DNA of 64,000 bases from Myxococcales bacterium (GTDB lineage Bacteria > Myxococcota_A > Polyangia > Polyangiales > Polyangiaceae). The translations under genes and the position numbers were made by a program. The notes under the pieces were generated by a model that was not told the DNA's origin, searched no databases, and saw nothing but the letters and a program-made list of their open reading frames with translations. The stretch is taken from contig JADJCA010000009.1 of assembly GCA_016703425.1 (NCBI GenBank), forward strand, positions 310,001 to 374,000, in the 5' to 3' direction. This document shows, in pieces, positions 28,503 to 38,462 of the stretch (the first letter of the stretch is position 1; every line of letters starts with the position of its first letter).

Positions 28503-29941
28503 GTGCGACTCCGTGGAGCGCGCGCGCCCCGACCTTTGGGCATTCGTACCGCAAAAGTGCCCTCGCGTACGGCGCCGTCGTCCTCGAAGGCTCGCACGAA
28601 GAGGGAGGTTGCACCCTTGGGAAGCTGCACCGTCGTCGCGACGGGCGCCGCGACGGGCTTCGCCCCGGGTTTCCGCTCGGCGTGCCACAAGACGTCGCAC
28701 GCGCCATCGCCGTGAAGGATCCCGACGGCCCACGCGAGCGGCTCCTTGGGCGCCCGCAGCTCGACGTGCGCCGCCCCGTCGGCGCCGACCTCGATTCCCA
28801 CCTCCGGCGGAGCGCTGGGTTCGGGCCGCACGCCGACCGACTCGATGGAGAGCGGACTGCCGGCGCGCAGGAGCCGCGCGCGCGCCGTCGCGATGGCCAT
28901 CGGACTCGCGTCGCCCAAGACGAAACGACGACCGAGGCGATGGGCCGCCTCCCCCGTCGTGCCGCTGCCGGCGAAGAGATCGACGACGAGCTCACCGGGA
29001 GCCGTCGCGCAGGCGATGATGCGCTCCAAGAGCGCGACAGGCTTTTGCGTCGGGTAGCCGGTGCGCTCTCCGACGCTCGCGTGGCGGAGCGGCGGCACGT
29101 CGGTCCACAGCGCGTCGATGCGACGCTCGCGACAAAGCGTGCCCTTGTCGTCCTTCACGAGGAAGTACTTCACGTAGACTTTGCCCGTCGCGGTGCGGTG
29201 AATGCGGCCCTCGGCCTCGAGCCGCGCCACGGATAGATCCGTGTAGTCTCCCCGTGGTGCCGTCGTGAAGGGACGACCGGCGTCGTCCCAACGAACGGCG
29301 CCGGGCTCGATGGGCTCGAGACGCGTAGGCGGCGAAAGGCGCGCCTTGGGCCCGCCGTAGACGAGGATGCTGTCGAGGGTGCGCCCGAATTGACCGCTCG
29401 CGGCCTGCCGACCGAGGTTCGGGGCACGACGCCAGACGATCTCGTTTTTGAAGCCCTCGCGTCCGAAGATCTCGTCCATGAGGACGCGGGCGAGGTACGT
29501 CGCGCGCCAATCGAGCTGCACCCAGAGGGTTCCCGTTTCGCACAAGAGCGAGGCCAGCGCGTCGAGGCGCGGCGCCAACATGTCGAGGTAAGCGCCGACG
29601 CCGCCGTCGCTCTCTCCCCAACGATCGCCGTAGGCCGCGGCGCGACGAACGCGACCGTCGGCGGGGCCGTCGAGGCGCGCCTCGTGCTCGTAGTCCGCTT
29701 GCGACAAATACGGTGGGTCGACGTAGGCCAACTTGACCGAACCTGCCATCCCGAGGCGGCGCAGGTGCTCCGCCACTTGCAGCACGTCGCCGGCAACGAG
29801 CTGACCACCTACGGCCTTGCCGGCGCCAAGCTCCACGCGCTCCACGACCGCCGGCGTGATCTGGACGGAGTTGGAGCTGTTGGGCTCCCACGACCGGCCC
29901 TTCCAATCGAGGCGCACGCCTGGTGAGCGACGTGCCTTCAC
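28499..29941 (-). CDS. DNA methyltransferase, beta-class (N6A or N4C type)
   Basis: About 480 residues from a GTG at 29941; the start is uncertain because the frame remains open into the divergent gene. The catalytic motif DPPY (VKLAYVDPPYLSQADYEHEA) comes first, and the AdoMet-binding motif near the C-terminal third reads LVVDLFAGSGTTGEAAHRLG, which is the beta-class order. TGYPTQKPVALLERII is the usual motif just before it. It methylates exocyclic amines of adenine or cytosine in DNA. No restriction gene is next to it, so it looks like an orphan methyltransferase. A C-terminal extension of about 110 residues follows motif I and does not resemble a target-recognition domain I know. Confidence 0.9.
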   Translation of the reverse strand: MKARRSPGVRLDWKGRSWEPNSSNSVQITPAVVERVELGAGKAVGGQLVAGDVLQVAEHLRRLGMAGSVKLAYVDPPYLSQADYEHEARLDGPADGRVRRAAAYGDRWGESDGGVGAYLDMLAPRLDALASLLCETGTLWVQLDWRATYLARVLMDEIFGREGFKNEIVWRRAPNLGRQAASGQFGRTLDSILVYGGPKARLSPPTRLEPIEPGAVRWDDAGRPFTTAPRGDYTDLSVARLEAEGRIHRTATGKVYVKYFLVKDDKGTLCRERRIDALWTDVPPLRHASVGERTGYPTQKPVALLERIIACATAPGELVVDLFAGSGTTGEAAHRLGRRFVLGDASPMAIATARARLLRAGSPLSIESVGVRPEPSAPPEVGIEVGADGAAHVELRAPKEPLAWAVGILHGDGACDVLWHAERKPGAKPVAAPVATTVQLPKGATSLFVRAFEDDGAVREGTFAVRMPKGRGARAPRSRT

Positions 29942-30092
29942 CGTGGGCAACCTGGATCTTGATGGCACCGCGCGACGTACATGAGGAGTTCGTGAACCAA
30001 CTTGCGTAGCCGCAGGCGGCGGGGCGATGCTACACCTAGTGACTGTCCGCGTGGCCTCGCCGGAGCGGGCCCGTGGCCAGAAGACCGACCAG

Positions 30093-32219
30093 ATGGCGCA
30101 ACGCCCGAACGAATCGGTACGACTGCCGGAGATTCTTCGGGCCCTGCCTGCGGGTGAGCTCGACGCGCTCGTGGCGCGCGTCGGCATCCGCATCGATCCG
30201 ACCAAGCGCCTCGACGTCGCGGCCCAGGTAGCCCGCACGCTCGTGTCGCTCCCGGAGCTCCGCGACCCGGCGCGTTTGCCGCCAGCCTCGGTCGAGCTAC
30301 TCCACCGGGTGGCCGAGGCGCGCGGGCGGTTGCGCGTCGCGAGCGTGCCGGCGGCGCTCGAGCCGCTGAGCGCGCGCGGCATCATGTTCGCGCGAAGCGT
30401 GCGCCCCACGGAGCTTGACGATCGCAAGGTCGAGCTGGTCTTGCCGCCGGCGTACGTGGTGCAGATCCACGCGTGGGAGGGCGAAGATCCGCGCGGCATT
30501 CGGGCCCTCCTCGCGCAAGCGTCGTTCGAGACCACGAGCGCCGTCGCGGCGCACTACCTGGGGCGCTCTGCGACGCCGCCCATCGCGCTCGCCCTCGAGG
30601 CCGCGTGGGAGGCGCTCTCCGATCCGGCGAGGCTCCGCCGTGAGGTCGACGAGCTCGGCCCGTCGGAGCGCCGCGTCCTCGAAGCCATCGAGCGCGAAGG
30701 CGGCGAGGTCGACACCGAGGAGCTGCTCGAGCTGGAGCGCGAGCCGCTCCGCCTCCGCACAGCGTCAGGGCCCACGGCGTCCCGTCGCGGCGTGGGTCTC
30801 GCGCTCGAGCGGCGCGGTTTTCTCGTCCCCGTGTTTCCCAACCGGCACGTGATCCCGCGCGAGGTCGCGGCGATCGTGGGCGCTTTCGATCACGAGGCGC
30901 GGGACCGACGACGCGCGAAGCTCAAGTCGTTCATCCTCGCGAACGACCACGCGCCGCGACGCGCGCGCTTCAGCTCGGACGTGTCGATCCTCGCGATGGC
31001 GCTGGCGCTCGCCTCGCGCGAAGCGGGCGCCGAAGTGCGAGCCGGCATCGGGACGCCCAAGTCGCTGGTGCAGAAGCTCGCGACGCGGCTCGGGCGCGAG
31101 CCGTCGACGGTCGCCTTCGTCGTGGCCCTGTCGCGGGCCATCGGCCTTTGGGACACGTCGGCGACGAGCCCCGCGGCGCCGCCGGGCTCGCTTCCCATGC
31201 ACGATCTCACGTCGGCCCTGTTCGATGCGTGGCGTCGCGGCGGGGCGTGGGACGAGGCGCGGCAAGAGCCCGAGCTCTTGCGTATCGCCCCCGAGAGCCG
31301 TGAGTCGAGCCCTTCCGCCGTCATCAAGGACCTCGTGCTCGAGTCGCTCCGCGAGCTGGAAGGCGGCGGCTGGGTGCCTTGGAGCGCGCTCGCGGGTTAT
31401 CTGCGCAGCGATCACCGCGTGGCCGGCGTCACCAGGTTGCTCAGGCGCTGGGCCGAGCGGCAAAACGTCGAAGCCGTCGACCCGATGGAGATCGCCAAGC
31501 GCATCGTGCAGATCAGCCTGCCGGCGCTCGGCCTGATCGATCTCGGCGAGGAAGATCACGACGTCGACGCCGAGCCGCCGAGCGGCCTCGATGCGTCGGG
31601 CGATGTGCCGCTCGTGCTTCGTTTGACGCCCCGCGGCCGCGCGCTGCTCTCAGGGACCCCAGCGCCGGCAGAAGGCCAGGCGAAGTTCCTCGACACGCAC
31701 GTGCTCCGGGTCGCGCCGTCGACCAAGGTCTTCGCCGTCGTGGCGCTCTCGACCATCGTGGAGCTGGGACGCATCACCGAGTCGCTCGATCTCATCGTCG
31801 CACCGCAGACGCTCGCGCGCGCTCTCTCGGCTGGCTACGACGCCGAGCTGGTGCGCAAGCGCCTCGAAGCGGTGGCGCCGCTCCCCGAGACGCTCTCACG
31901 AACGCTCGTGCAAGCGAGCGTCGTCGTGGGCCGCGGGACGTTCGTCTCCGCCGGCGGCTTCTTGTGGGTCGACGATCCGAACGTCCGCGAGCTTCTGCGC
32001 ACGCGGCGTGCGACGGCGGAGCTCTTCGTGGAGCCTTCTCCACCGGCGGGCTTGCTCCTGCAAAGCGGCGTCGACCTCGATCGCCTCGTGCGACGCGCGC
32101 GAACCGTGGGCGTCGAGATCGTGTTCGAGGGTTCGGTCATTCGTACGCGCACGACGCCGCCGAGCAAGTCGATGCCGGCGCCGCGGCAGACGCCGGGGCG
32201 TGGGACGAAACACGGGTAA
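30093..32219 (+). CDS. XPB/Ssl2 N-terminal-like helicase-associated protein
   Basis: 708 residues from ATG 30093 (MAQRPNESVRLPEILRALPA); ATG 30027 in the same frame is the alternative. The protein is built of winged-helix-like segments, and its C-terminal third (KVFAVVALSTIVELGRITES, DLIVAPQTLARALSAGYDAE) resembles the N-terminal domain of XPB/Ssl2 helicases, found in bacteria as a free-standing protein. There are no Walker A or DEAD-box motifs, so it is not itself a helicase. In other actinobacteria and deltaproteobacteria such proteins partner an XPB-type helicase; none is seen within this window. Recognition is moderate. Confidence 0.65.
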   Translation: MAQRPNESVRLPEILRALPAGELDALVARVGIRIDPTKRLDVAAQVARTLVSLPELRDPARLPPASVELLHRVAEARGRLRVASVPAALEPLSARGIMFARSVRPTELDDRKVELVLPPAYVVQIHAWEGEDPRGIRALLAQASFETTSAVAAHYLGRSATPPIALALEAAWEALSDPARLRREVDELGPSERRVLEAIEREGGEVDTEELLELEREPLRLRTASGPTASRRGVGLALERRGFLVPVFPNRHVIPREVAAIVGAFDHEARDRRRAKLKSFILANDHAPRRARFSSDVSILAMALALASREAGAEVRAGIGTPKSLVQKLATRLGREPSTVAFVVALSRAIGLWDTSATSPAAPPGSLPMHDLTSALFDAWRRGGAWDEARQEPELLRIAPESRESSPSAVIKDLVLESLRELEGGGWVPWSALAGYLRSDHRVAGVTRLLRRWAERQNVEAVDPMEIAKRIVQISLPALGLIDLGEEDHDVDAEPPSGLDASGDVPLVLRLTPRGRALLSGTPAPAEGQAKFLDTHVLRVAPSTKVFAVVALSTIVELGRITESLDLIVAPQTLARALSAGYDAELVRKRLEAVAPLPETLSRTLVQASVVVGRGTFVSAGGFLWVDDPNVRELLRTRRATAELFVEPSPPAGLLLQSGVDLDRLVRRARTVGVEIVFEGSVIRTRTTPPSKSMPAPRQTPGRGTKHG

Positions 32220-32279
32220 CGAGCGGGGGCGGCGCGCTCGCTCCTCAGGCAAGCGCCCTCGCCAAGCACGCCGCTGTCG

Positions 32280-33732
32280 TCACGTTGCGCGAAGTTCGAG
32301 CACCGCGGGACCGAGGTTGACGTCGCGGCCCACGGCGAGGACGGTGCCGTCGCCGCCGAACGCGCAGTCGATGAGGCTCTCTTGGCCGCCCGTCCCGCGA
32401 GCGATCTCTGCGCCGTCCGGCAACGAGAGCACGACCAGCTGATCGTGCGAGGCGATCGCCAAGCGCTTGCCGCCGGGCGCGATGGCGATGGCGTCGACGC
32501 CGCTCGACCAGGGCACTTGCCCGCACGCGCGACCGTCGATGGCGGCGAAGAACGTGAGGGTGGCGGTGCCGCGGCGCTCGCCGTCGGGCGCGAGGGCCCA
32601 GTCTCCCGCCGCCCCCAGGATCGTCTCGCCGTCGGGCGACCACGCGAGGCTCACAAGGAGCCCCTCGCCCAAGGGCACCGTCCACAGGACCTGTCCGCTC
32701 TCGGCAGCGAGGCAGGAGAGCGTGGCGAGCCAGGCCTTCTTGGCGTTGTCCCGCACGGTCGCCGCCGCCGCAAACCACCGGCCGCACGGCGAGAACGCGA
32801 TCGCCGCCTTCTTCACGGTGGGGACCTTCCACGCGGCCTTGCCGGTGGTGGTGTCGAGCGCGACTAGCGGGCGCTCCCACGTGCTCACGACGAGCTTCGT
32901 TCCGTCCGGTGAGAGCGCCTTAGAAGGCAGGGGTCTTCGCGAGAACCGTCGTCTTGCCGGTTCGGACGTCGAGGCGGAGCACGCTGTCGGCGTCGCCGAG
33001 GAAGAGCTCGCTCCCGTCTTGGGCGAGGGCGCTCGCCCAATGCTCGCCCCGACGACGCTTCTCATAGAGCGACTCACGCGTCGCGACGCGGAGGATCCCG
33101 ACCTCACCGCCGGAACCGGAGTACGCGAGCGTCGAGCGATCGCGCGATAGCGTGAGGGCGTTCGCCTGATAGGCGCCCGCGCCGAAGCGCGTGACCGGGC
33201 CGCTCGGGACGTGGAGCGTCAAATAGGGGAGTGCGGGGGCCACGGCTCGGGACGGGTTGAGTCGCTTCGCGTGCTCGAGCCAGCGCTCGTGGCTCATGTC
33301 GCCGTAGACCACGTTTACGATGCAGGCCTCGCGCGCCGCGCCTTCACCGAAGAACCCCTCTCGGTCGAGCTTCTCGAGGGCCAAGAAGCACGCCTCGTGG
33401 AGGGACGGCCCGCCCTCGAACGCGGCGAAGGCCTCGCCGCCCGCGTCGTGGTACGGCGAGTCGGGCGCCGAAAAGCGAAGGTCGCGCGTGAGCGAGGCGA
33501 CGCTCCGACGCGCGTCTCGGGCCTGGTACTCGGCGATGACGCGCGAGAGCGCCTCTTCGGACCACGCGGTCGCTCCCGCGTAGCTCCCGCCCTCGGTCGT
33601 GTAGAGCGCGAAGAAGTAGAACGCTTCGTCGCGGTGCGCGTCGCGCAGCGCCTCGAAGACCTTCGCGGCGGCGGCGGCCAAGGCGGTCACGGTCTTCGCG
33701 ACCGGCTTCGCGGCAGGCTTCGTCGTGCTCAT
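32280..33732 (-). CDS. DUF4303-like protein with beta-propeller, frameshifted
   Basis: The N-terminal part reads from ATG 33732 (MSTTKPAAKPVAKTV) and resembles DUF4303 (EAFYFFALYTTEGGSYAGAT, then an AWSEEALSRVIAEYQ segment) over about 185 residues. WD40/PQQ-like blades then begin (ALTLSRDRSTLAYSGSGGEV). At about 32925 this frame hits a stop just after VLAKTPA, and the next frame continues seamlessly with SKALSPDGTKLVVSTWERP and more blades to 32280. One surplus T near 32923 explains it. The joined protein has about 483 residues. DUF4303 is poorly understood; the propeller suggests protein binding. It lies 40 bp behind the WGR gene. Confidence 0.7.
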
Positions 33733-33772
33733 CTCGCGTGTCTCCGCTCGTGAGGGCTCGTGGACGCTCGGG

Positions 33773-34477
33773 TTACGCGCCCCAACCGGCCTTGTTGCTG
33801 AAGGTCTCGTAGTCGGCGGGCGGGTGATACTCGAACTCGCTGCCGGTCTTCCGGGCGTAGGCAGAGCCGGAGAGGTAGAGGAGGCTCTCGAACTCCATGT
33901 CTTTCGGCATGGCGGTCGGATCGGCCAGGACCTTGCGGAAGAACTCCTCTCCGTTGGCGACCACGACGCACCGCGCGTAGAGGAACGTGTCGACGGAGAA
34001 GTAAGGCACGTCGTCGACGTAGGCGTCCTCGCCGGTGTTTCGCGCGTGCGCTTCGGTGTCGAGCGCGAAGAGCTTCTCGGCGAGGATGGCCTCGAACTTC
34101 TCGATGTTCTCCACCGGCATCTGGGCGAGCGCGACGAGAGCGGGCTCGAGCACGGCGTCGTCGTCGCCGGTCTTCTTCCAGTTGAAGAGCTTGATGATTC
34201 GCCAGAAGACGGTCTCGGACATCGCCATCGTGCCCCAGTCGGGCTTCTGGTGCGCGGGGGCTTCGGCGATGGCCCCTTCCCGGTAGCCGGCCTTCAGCTT
34301 CGCGGCGATCAACTTCTCGGCCTCTCGCTCGGCGGCCGCTGGGTTGGCGTGCGCCTTTCGCGTCTCCTTAGGCTTCGCCCCGATGCGGCCGTTCGTCGTG
34401 ACGACGACCGAGCCCTCCACGCCCACGGTCCAGAACTTGTTGGACCGATCGTCTTGATAGAAGAACTCGCGCTTCAT
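33773..34477 (-). CDS. WGR-domain plus DUF4240-like protein
   Basis: 234 residues. The N-terminal 75 residues are a WGR domain (KFWTVGVEGSVVVTTNGRIG, with the family's WG-R pattern loosened to NGRIG), found in PARP and in bacterial proteins and thought to bind nucleic acid. The C-terminal part resembles DUF4240 (MSETVFWRIIKLFNW, then LFALDTEAHARN and YARCVVVANGEEFF). Two genes with such stand-alone domains in a row form a small operon with the DUF4303-like gene. Function unknown. Confidence 0.8.
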   Translation of the reverse strand: MKREFFYQDDRSNKFWTVGVEGSVVVTTNGRIGAKPKETRKAHANPAAAEREAEKLIAAKLKAGYREGAIAEAPAHQKPDWGTMAMSETVFWRIIKLFNWKKTGDDDAVLEPALVALAQMPVENIEKFEAILAEKLFALDTEAHARNTGEDAYVDDVPYFSVDTFLYARCVVVANGEEFFRKVLADPTAMPKDMEFESLLYLSGSAYARKTGSEFEYHPPADYETFSNKAGWGA

Positions 34478-34678
34478 CCCGACGAGCAGTCTACGGCCCG
34501 AGGCTCGCTGCCGTGGTGTGACAAAACGGGAGCCCGCCGAGCGAACCGCGCCGCGCGCTCGTGCGCGGTCGCGCGTGTAGACAAGGGTGCGGGGTTTCTC
34601 CTACCAGGGTGGGATTCCAATGAGCGCGCGCTCGTGCTCTCTTCGTGAAACGCGCGGCTTCGCGCCAGAGGGGTTCCC

Positions 34679-37600
34679 ATGCGGAAGCGGATCATGCTCA
34701 CGGTGCTGTTGGCTACGGCAGCGTGTGGTCACGAGGCTGAAAAAGCGAGCGGGCGGGCGGGCGGAGCAAGCCTCGCGCCGTTGACGACCACGGCTGCGGC
34801 GGCGCTCCGTGATCGCTTGAGGACCTCGTTCCGCGGGGTGTTCCCGCAATCGACTGGGGATGCGCGCATCGCAGTCGCGGCAGCCGGCTGGAGTGCCACT
34901 CCCAACGCGCCGCCTTCAGGCGGGTGGTCAACAAGTACCGCGTTCGCTGCGGCCACGCTGCCGACAGATGCGGCGAAGCCGTTCCGCGTCGAAGGTGGCG
35001 GTGCCGCCATCGCAGTGCGCCTTCGTGGCCTCGAGACCAGTGGCGGAGCGCTCGTCGACGGCGACATTGTCTACGCGTCCACGCTAAACGGTAGCGCGGG
35101 CAGTTACGTGCAACATCCACATGCTCACGGCACCGAGGACTTCCTCTTGCTCGAGCAACCCCTTCCCTCCTCGGCCGTCGAATACGAGGTGTCCCTCGAG
35201 CGCGGGATCGCGGGCGTTCGCGTTGTCGAGGGAACCGTCGAGTTCTTGACCGAAAGCGGGACGCCAGCGTTGCGCATGGCCAAGCCCAGCCTCGAAACGG
35301 CAACGGGCGCCATCGTCGAGCCCGACGTCCAGGTGTCGGGTTGCGCGGTTGACCGTGATCCGCGTGCGCCGTGGGGACGCTCGCCCGTTCCCCCCGGGTC
35401 GAGCGAGTGCGTCGTGCGACTCGATTGGAGCAAGACGGCACTCACGTATCCGGCTCTTGTCGATCCCGCTTGGGTGGCGACCGGCACGATGATCGGCGCG
35501 ACCCGTCGTGATCATGCGGCCAGCGTGCTCCGCGACGGTCGCGTGCTCGTGTCTGGCGGTCGCGTCGGGACCACGTACAACGCCTCCGCTATCCTCTACG
35601 ACCCCACGAGCCGAACGTGGGCGAACACGGGCGCGCTCAAGAGCAAGCTCGGGTCCCACACGTCAACCACACTGCCGGACGGCAAGGTCCTTGTTGCTGG
35701 CGGCTACAACCAGAGCGTCGGATCCGGCGGGCCCTACAAGGAAGCCGAGATCTACGATCCGGCGCTGGGAACTTGGACGCTCGTCGCGAGCATGGTCTCG
35801 AATCGCTACCAGCACACCGCAACGGTGCTCTCGAACGGCAAGGTGCTCATCGCCGGTGGCGGCGAAACCGTGCCGCTTGGCACAACCGAACTCTACACGC
35901 CGGCGACCAATACCTGGACGGCTGGCCCAGCGATGGCCGTCGCCCGTTGGCTCCATCGCGCGGAGGCGTTGCCCGATGGTCGCATCTTGGTGGCCGGCGG
36001 CTACACGGGAAGCGCGTACTCGGCGAGCGCGCAGCTCTACAATCCAACGGCCAACACTTGGGCGACGACGGGCAGCCTCGCAACTGGGCGCGCGGACTTC
36101 TCACTCAACGTTCTCGCATCGGGACTCGCGTTCGTCGTTGGCGGGACCAACGCAGCGGGCAGCCTCGCGTCGACCGAGCTCTACAACGTCTACACGGGCG
36201 TCTTCAGCGGCACGGCGCCCGCGCTCGCCGCACCACGCGCCCAGCATCGAGCGGTGACGCTCAGCCCTGAGCAGATCCTCGTGGTCGGAGGAAAGAACGG
36301 CGCCACCAGCTTGGCGACGACCGTCCTCTACAACGTCGACACGAACACCTGGACGGCCGACGCGAATCTTCCCGCCGCACGGGACGGGCACGTGGCCGTC
36401 GCACTTCAACGCGGTGGCGTCCTCTCGGCGGGCGCGGGCGGCGCCGAAACCTGGGGCGGTCGCACTACCGAGGGCGAGTCCGCCATCGGCATCCCCGTCA
36501 AGGTGGAGTGGTTGCCCGTGACGGGTGTTCGGACCGCTGCGGATCTGCTCTCGGTGCGCATCACGAACATGACGTCGGCGAGCAAGTCCGTGACGCTGAA
36601 GGTCGAGGCGCGCGGCCTCGACGATCGGGAATCGATCCGAACCGTCGGAACCTACACGGTCGGAACGACACCACTCACCGTGACCATGCCGGTCGGCAAT
36701 CTGCCGGTACAGAGCGTCGGCACGCAATCGATGGCGGGCCTCACTGCGGAGTACACGCACAACAGCGTGAGCGCGTTCGTCCAGGCCCTGCCGATTTTCT
36801 ACCAGTTCGCGGCGGGCTTCGGCTCGGCCACGTTCTACGGGGCGACGCAGAACTCAGTGCCGGACCTCGATCCCTACACGACGTTCGGGTCATCGGGAGG
36901 CGAGGTGATTCTTGAGCGCGGGGCCTTCGCGACGCAGCTCAAGAACGCCGTCGAGCCGGTGTTCTCGCTGGCCGGGCAGGTCTGGGATGCGCCGGCGGGC
37001 GTGTTCCGGCCTCTCGCTGAGCTGGGCAATCGCGTCTTCGTCGGAGGGACGACCCACGGCATGATGCCGCTGGACCACAAGTTCTTCTCCGATGCGACGA
37101 AGATCTTTGTGACCGGCGCCGCGCCCGCGCCAGAGAGCGGCCCCACCTACTACCTCTGCGGCTACTGGGCGGGGAAGTTCACGGACTCGGGTTACGGCGA
37201 GGACAACTACCGGTTCCGCGTCGTCGAGCACTCACCCGCCTCGTGGGCCCGCGCATCAATCGTGAAGCGCTCGACCGGTATCCTCCACTGGCGAGGCGTG
37301 CTCGACGCGAACGGCTGCGCGCTCGTGCCGCTTGCTCCCTCGTCGAGCTACATCCTCACCGTAACCTCTCGCATGGCGCGGGAGGTCCCGCCGGCGCCAA
37401 CGGCGACGCTGACGGCGAGCTACCGAACAGGCACCAGCGGGACGCGGACGGTGTTTCCCGCGTCGATGCGCTTTGGCGCCACGGAGACACAGAAGGCCGT
37501 CATTTCGTCCCAATCGCTGGCGTTCTCGTATGGTTTCACCACGGCCGCGAGCGCCGGCATCATCGAGTTCAGGCCTTGGATGCAAGACACGCTGACGCGC

Positions 37601-38462
37601 ACGCTCATCGTGCTCGCGCGCTCGTTCGCGGACCCAACCATGGGGGTGGTCGATGGTCGCTACTACCGTGCGTATGGGGACCTTGGCTGCGAAGGCAGCG
37701 TGAGCGAGCCCGCCTGCTACAGCCCTACCAAACGTTCGTTCTACGTAGGGCCGGCACCGGACACGGTCCATGACTCGTTCTTCAAGTTCGTCGTGGGCCA
37801 CGAGTTCGGCCACAACATCGCGTCCTTTCGCTTCGGCAACCTAGGCTTCGACTACGACGTCTTTGCGTCAGAGCCCTCCGTTCTGTGCAACTGCCAGGTG
37901 GTCGGCTCCCTCTTGGATGGGGGCACGGACGCGTATATCCAAGGCAATCGTCGCCACTGCCTCACGTCGAAGGAAGAGCATTCCGCCGCGCAGGGGGAGG
38001 GCTACGGTCACTTCACGGCGAGCCGACTCTGGAACGACCTCTCCCAGTCCACCGGTGGTTGCACCTTCGTTTACTACAAGGAAGCCATCAACGACCTCGG
38101 TGGCGGCAACACCTCGACCGATCCCATCCCTGTGGCACGCTCCTGCGACGGCCCCGTGAAGTGGCTCGACAACAAGTGCGGCGGCGCTGACGGCGGCGCG
38201 GGTTCTGGCGTCGAATGGGACTGGCTCAATTTCTTCGTCGCGGTGAATCGGGGACTCGACAAGACGGAGATCGCCGGACCTGGGCGAGATCTACCGCTGG
38301 GCATGTGGGGGCGGAACGACGCCGATTGACTGCAACAACCACAAGCCGACGTTCAACCAGCTGAGGCTCGCGGCAGCGACGTACTACGGAACGAGCCCCG
38401 GAGGACCTGCAAAGGCGGCGAGGTTCGAGGCCCTCGGGGTCGCCAATGGCATCAACCACTGA
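34679..38462 (+). CDS. Kelch-repeat lipoprotein with C-terminal HExxH peptidase motif, frameshifted
   Basis: A lipoprotein signal (lipobox LATAAC, Cys16) starts at ATG 34679 with AGAGGGG upstream. Residues about 260-600 hold six Kelch repeats (for example LPDGKVLVAGGY, LSNGKVLIAGGG, LPDGRILVAGGY), a beta-propeller. A beta-rich region follows, and then a zinc-peptidase-like motif, VVGHEFGHN, with His1041, Glu1042 and His1045. A Gly-rich linker leads to a terminal domain of about 83 residues beginning VEWDWLNFFVAVNRGLDKTE. An extra C at about 38272 breaks the frame, ending it early at 38329; the +1 frame continues with the same sequence seen in three downstream copies and stops at 38460-38462. 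Corrected length is about 1260 residues. Probably a surface or outer-membrane protease-like protein. Confidence 0.8.

Noticed and set aside
28499..32219. A complete restriction-modification or BREX-like system
   Set aside because: Only a methyltransferase and a divergent XPB-N-like protein are present; there is no nuclease, PglZ, BrxC or helicase gene.
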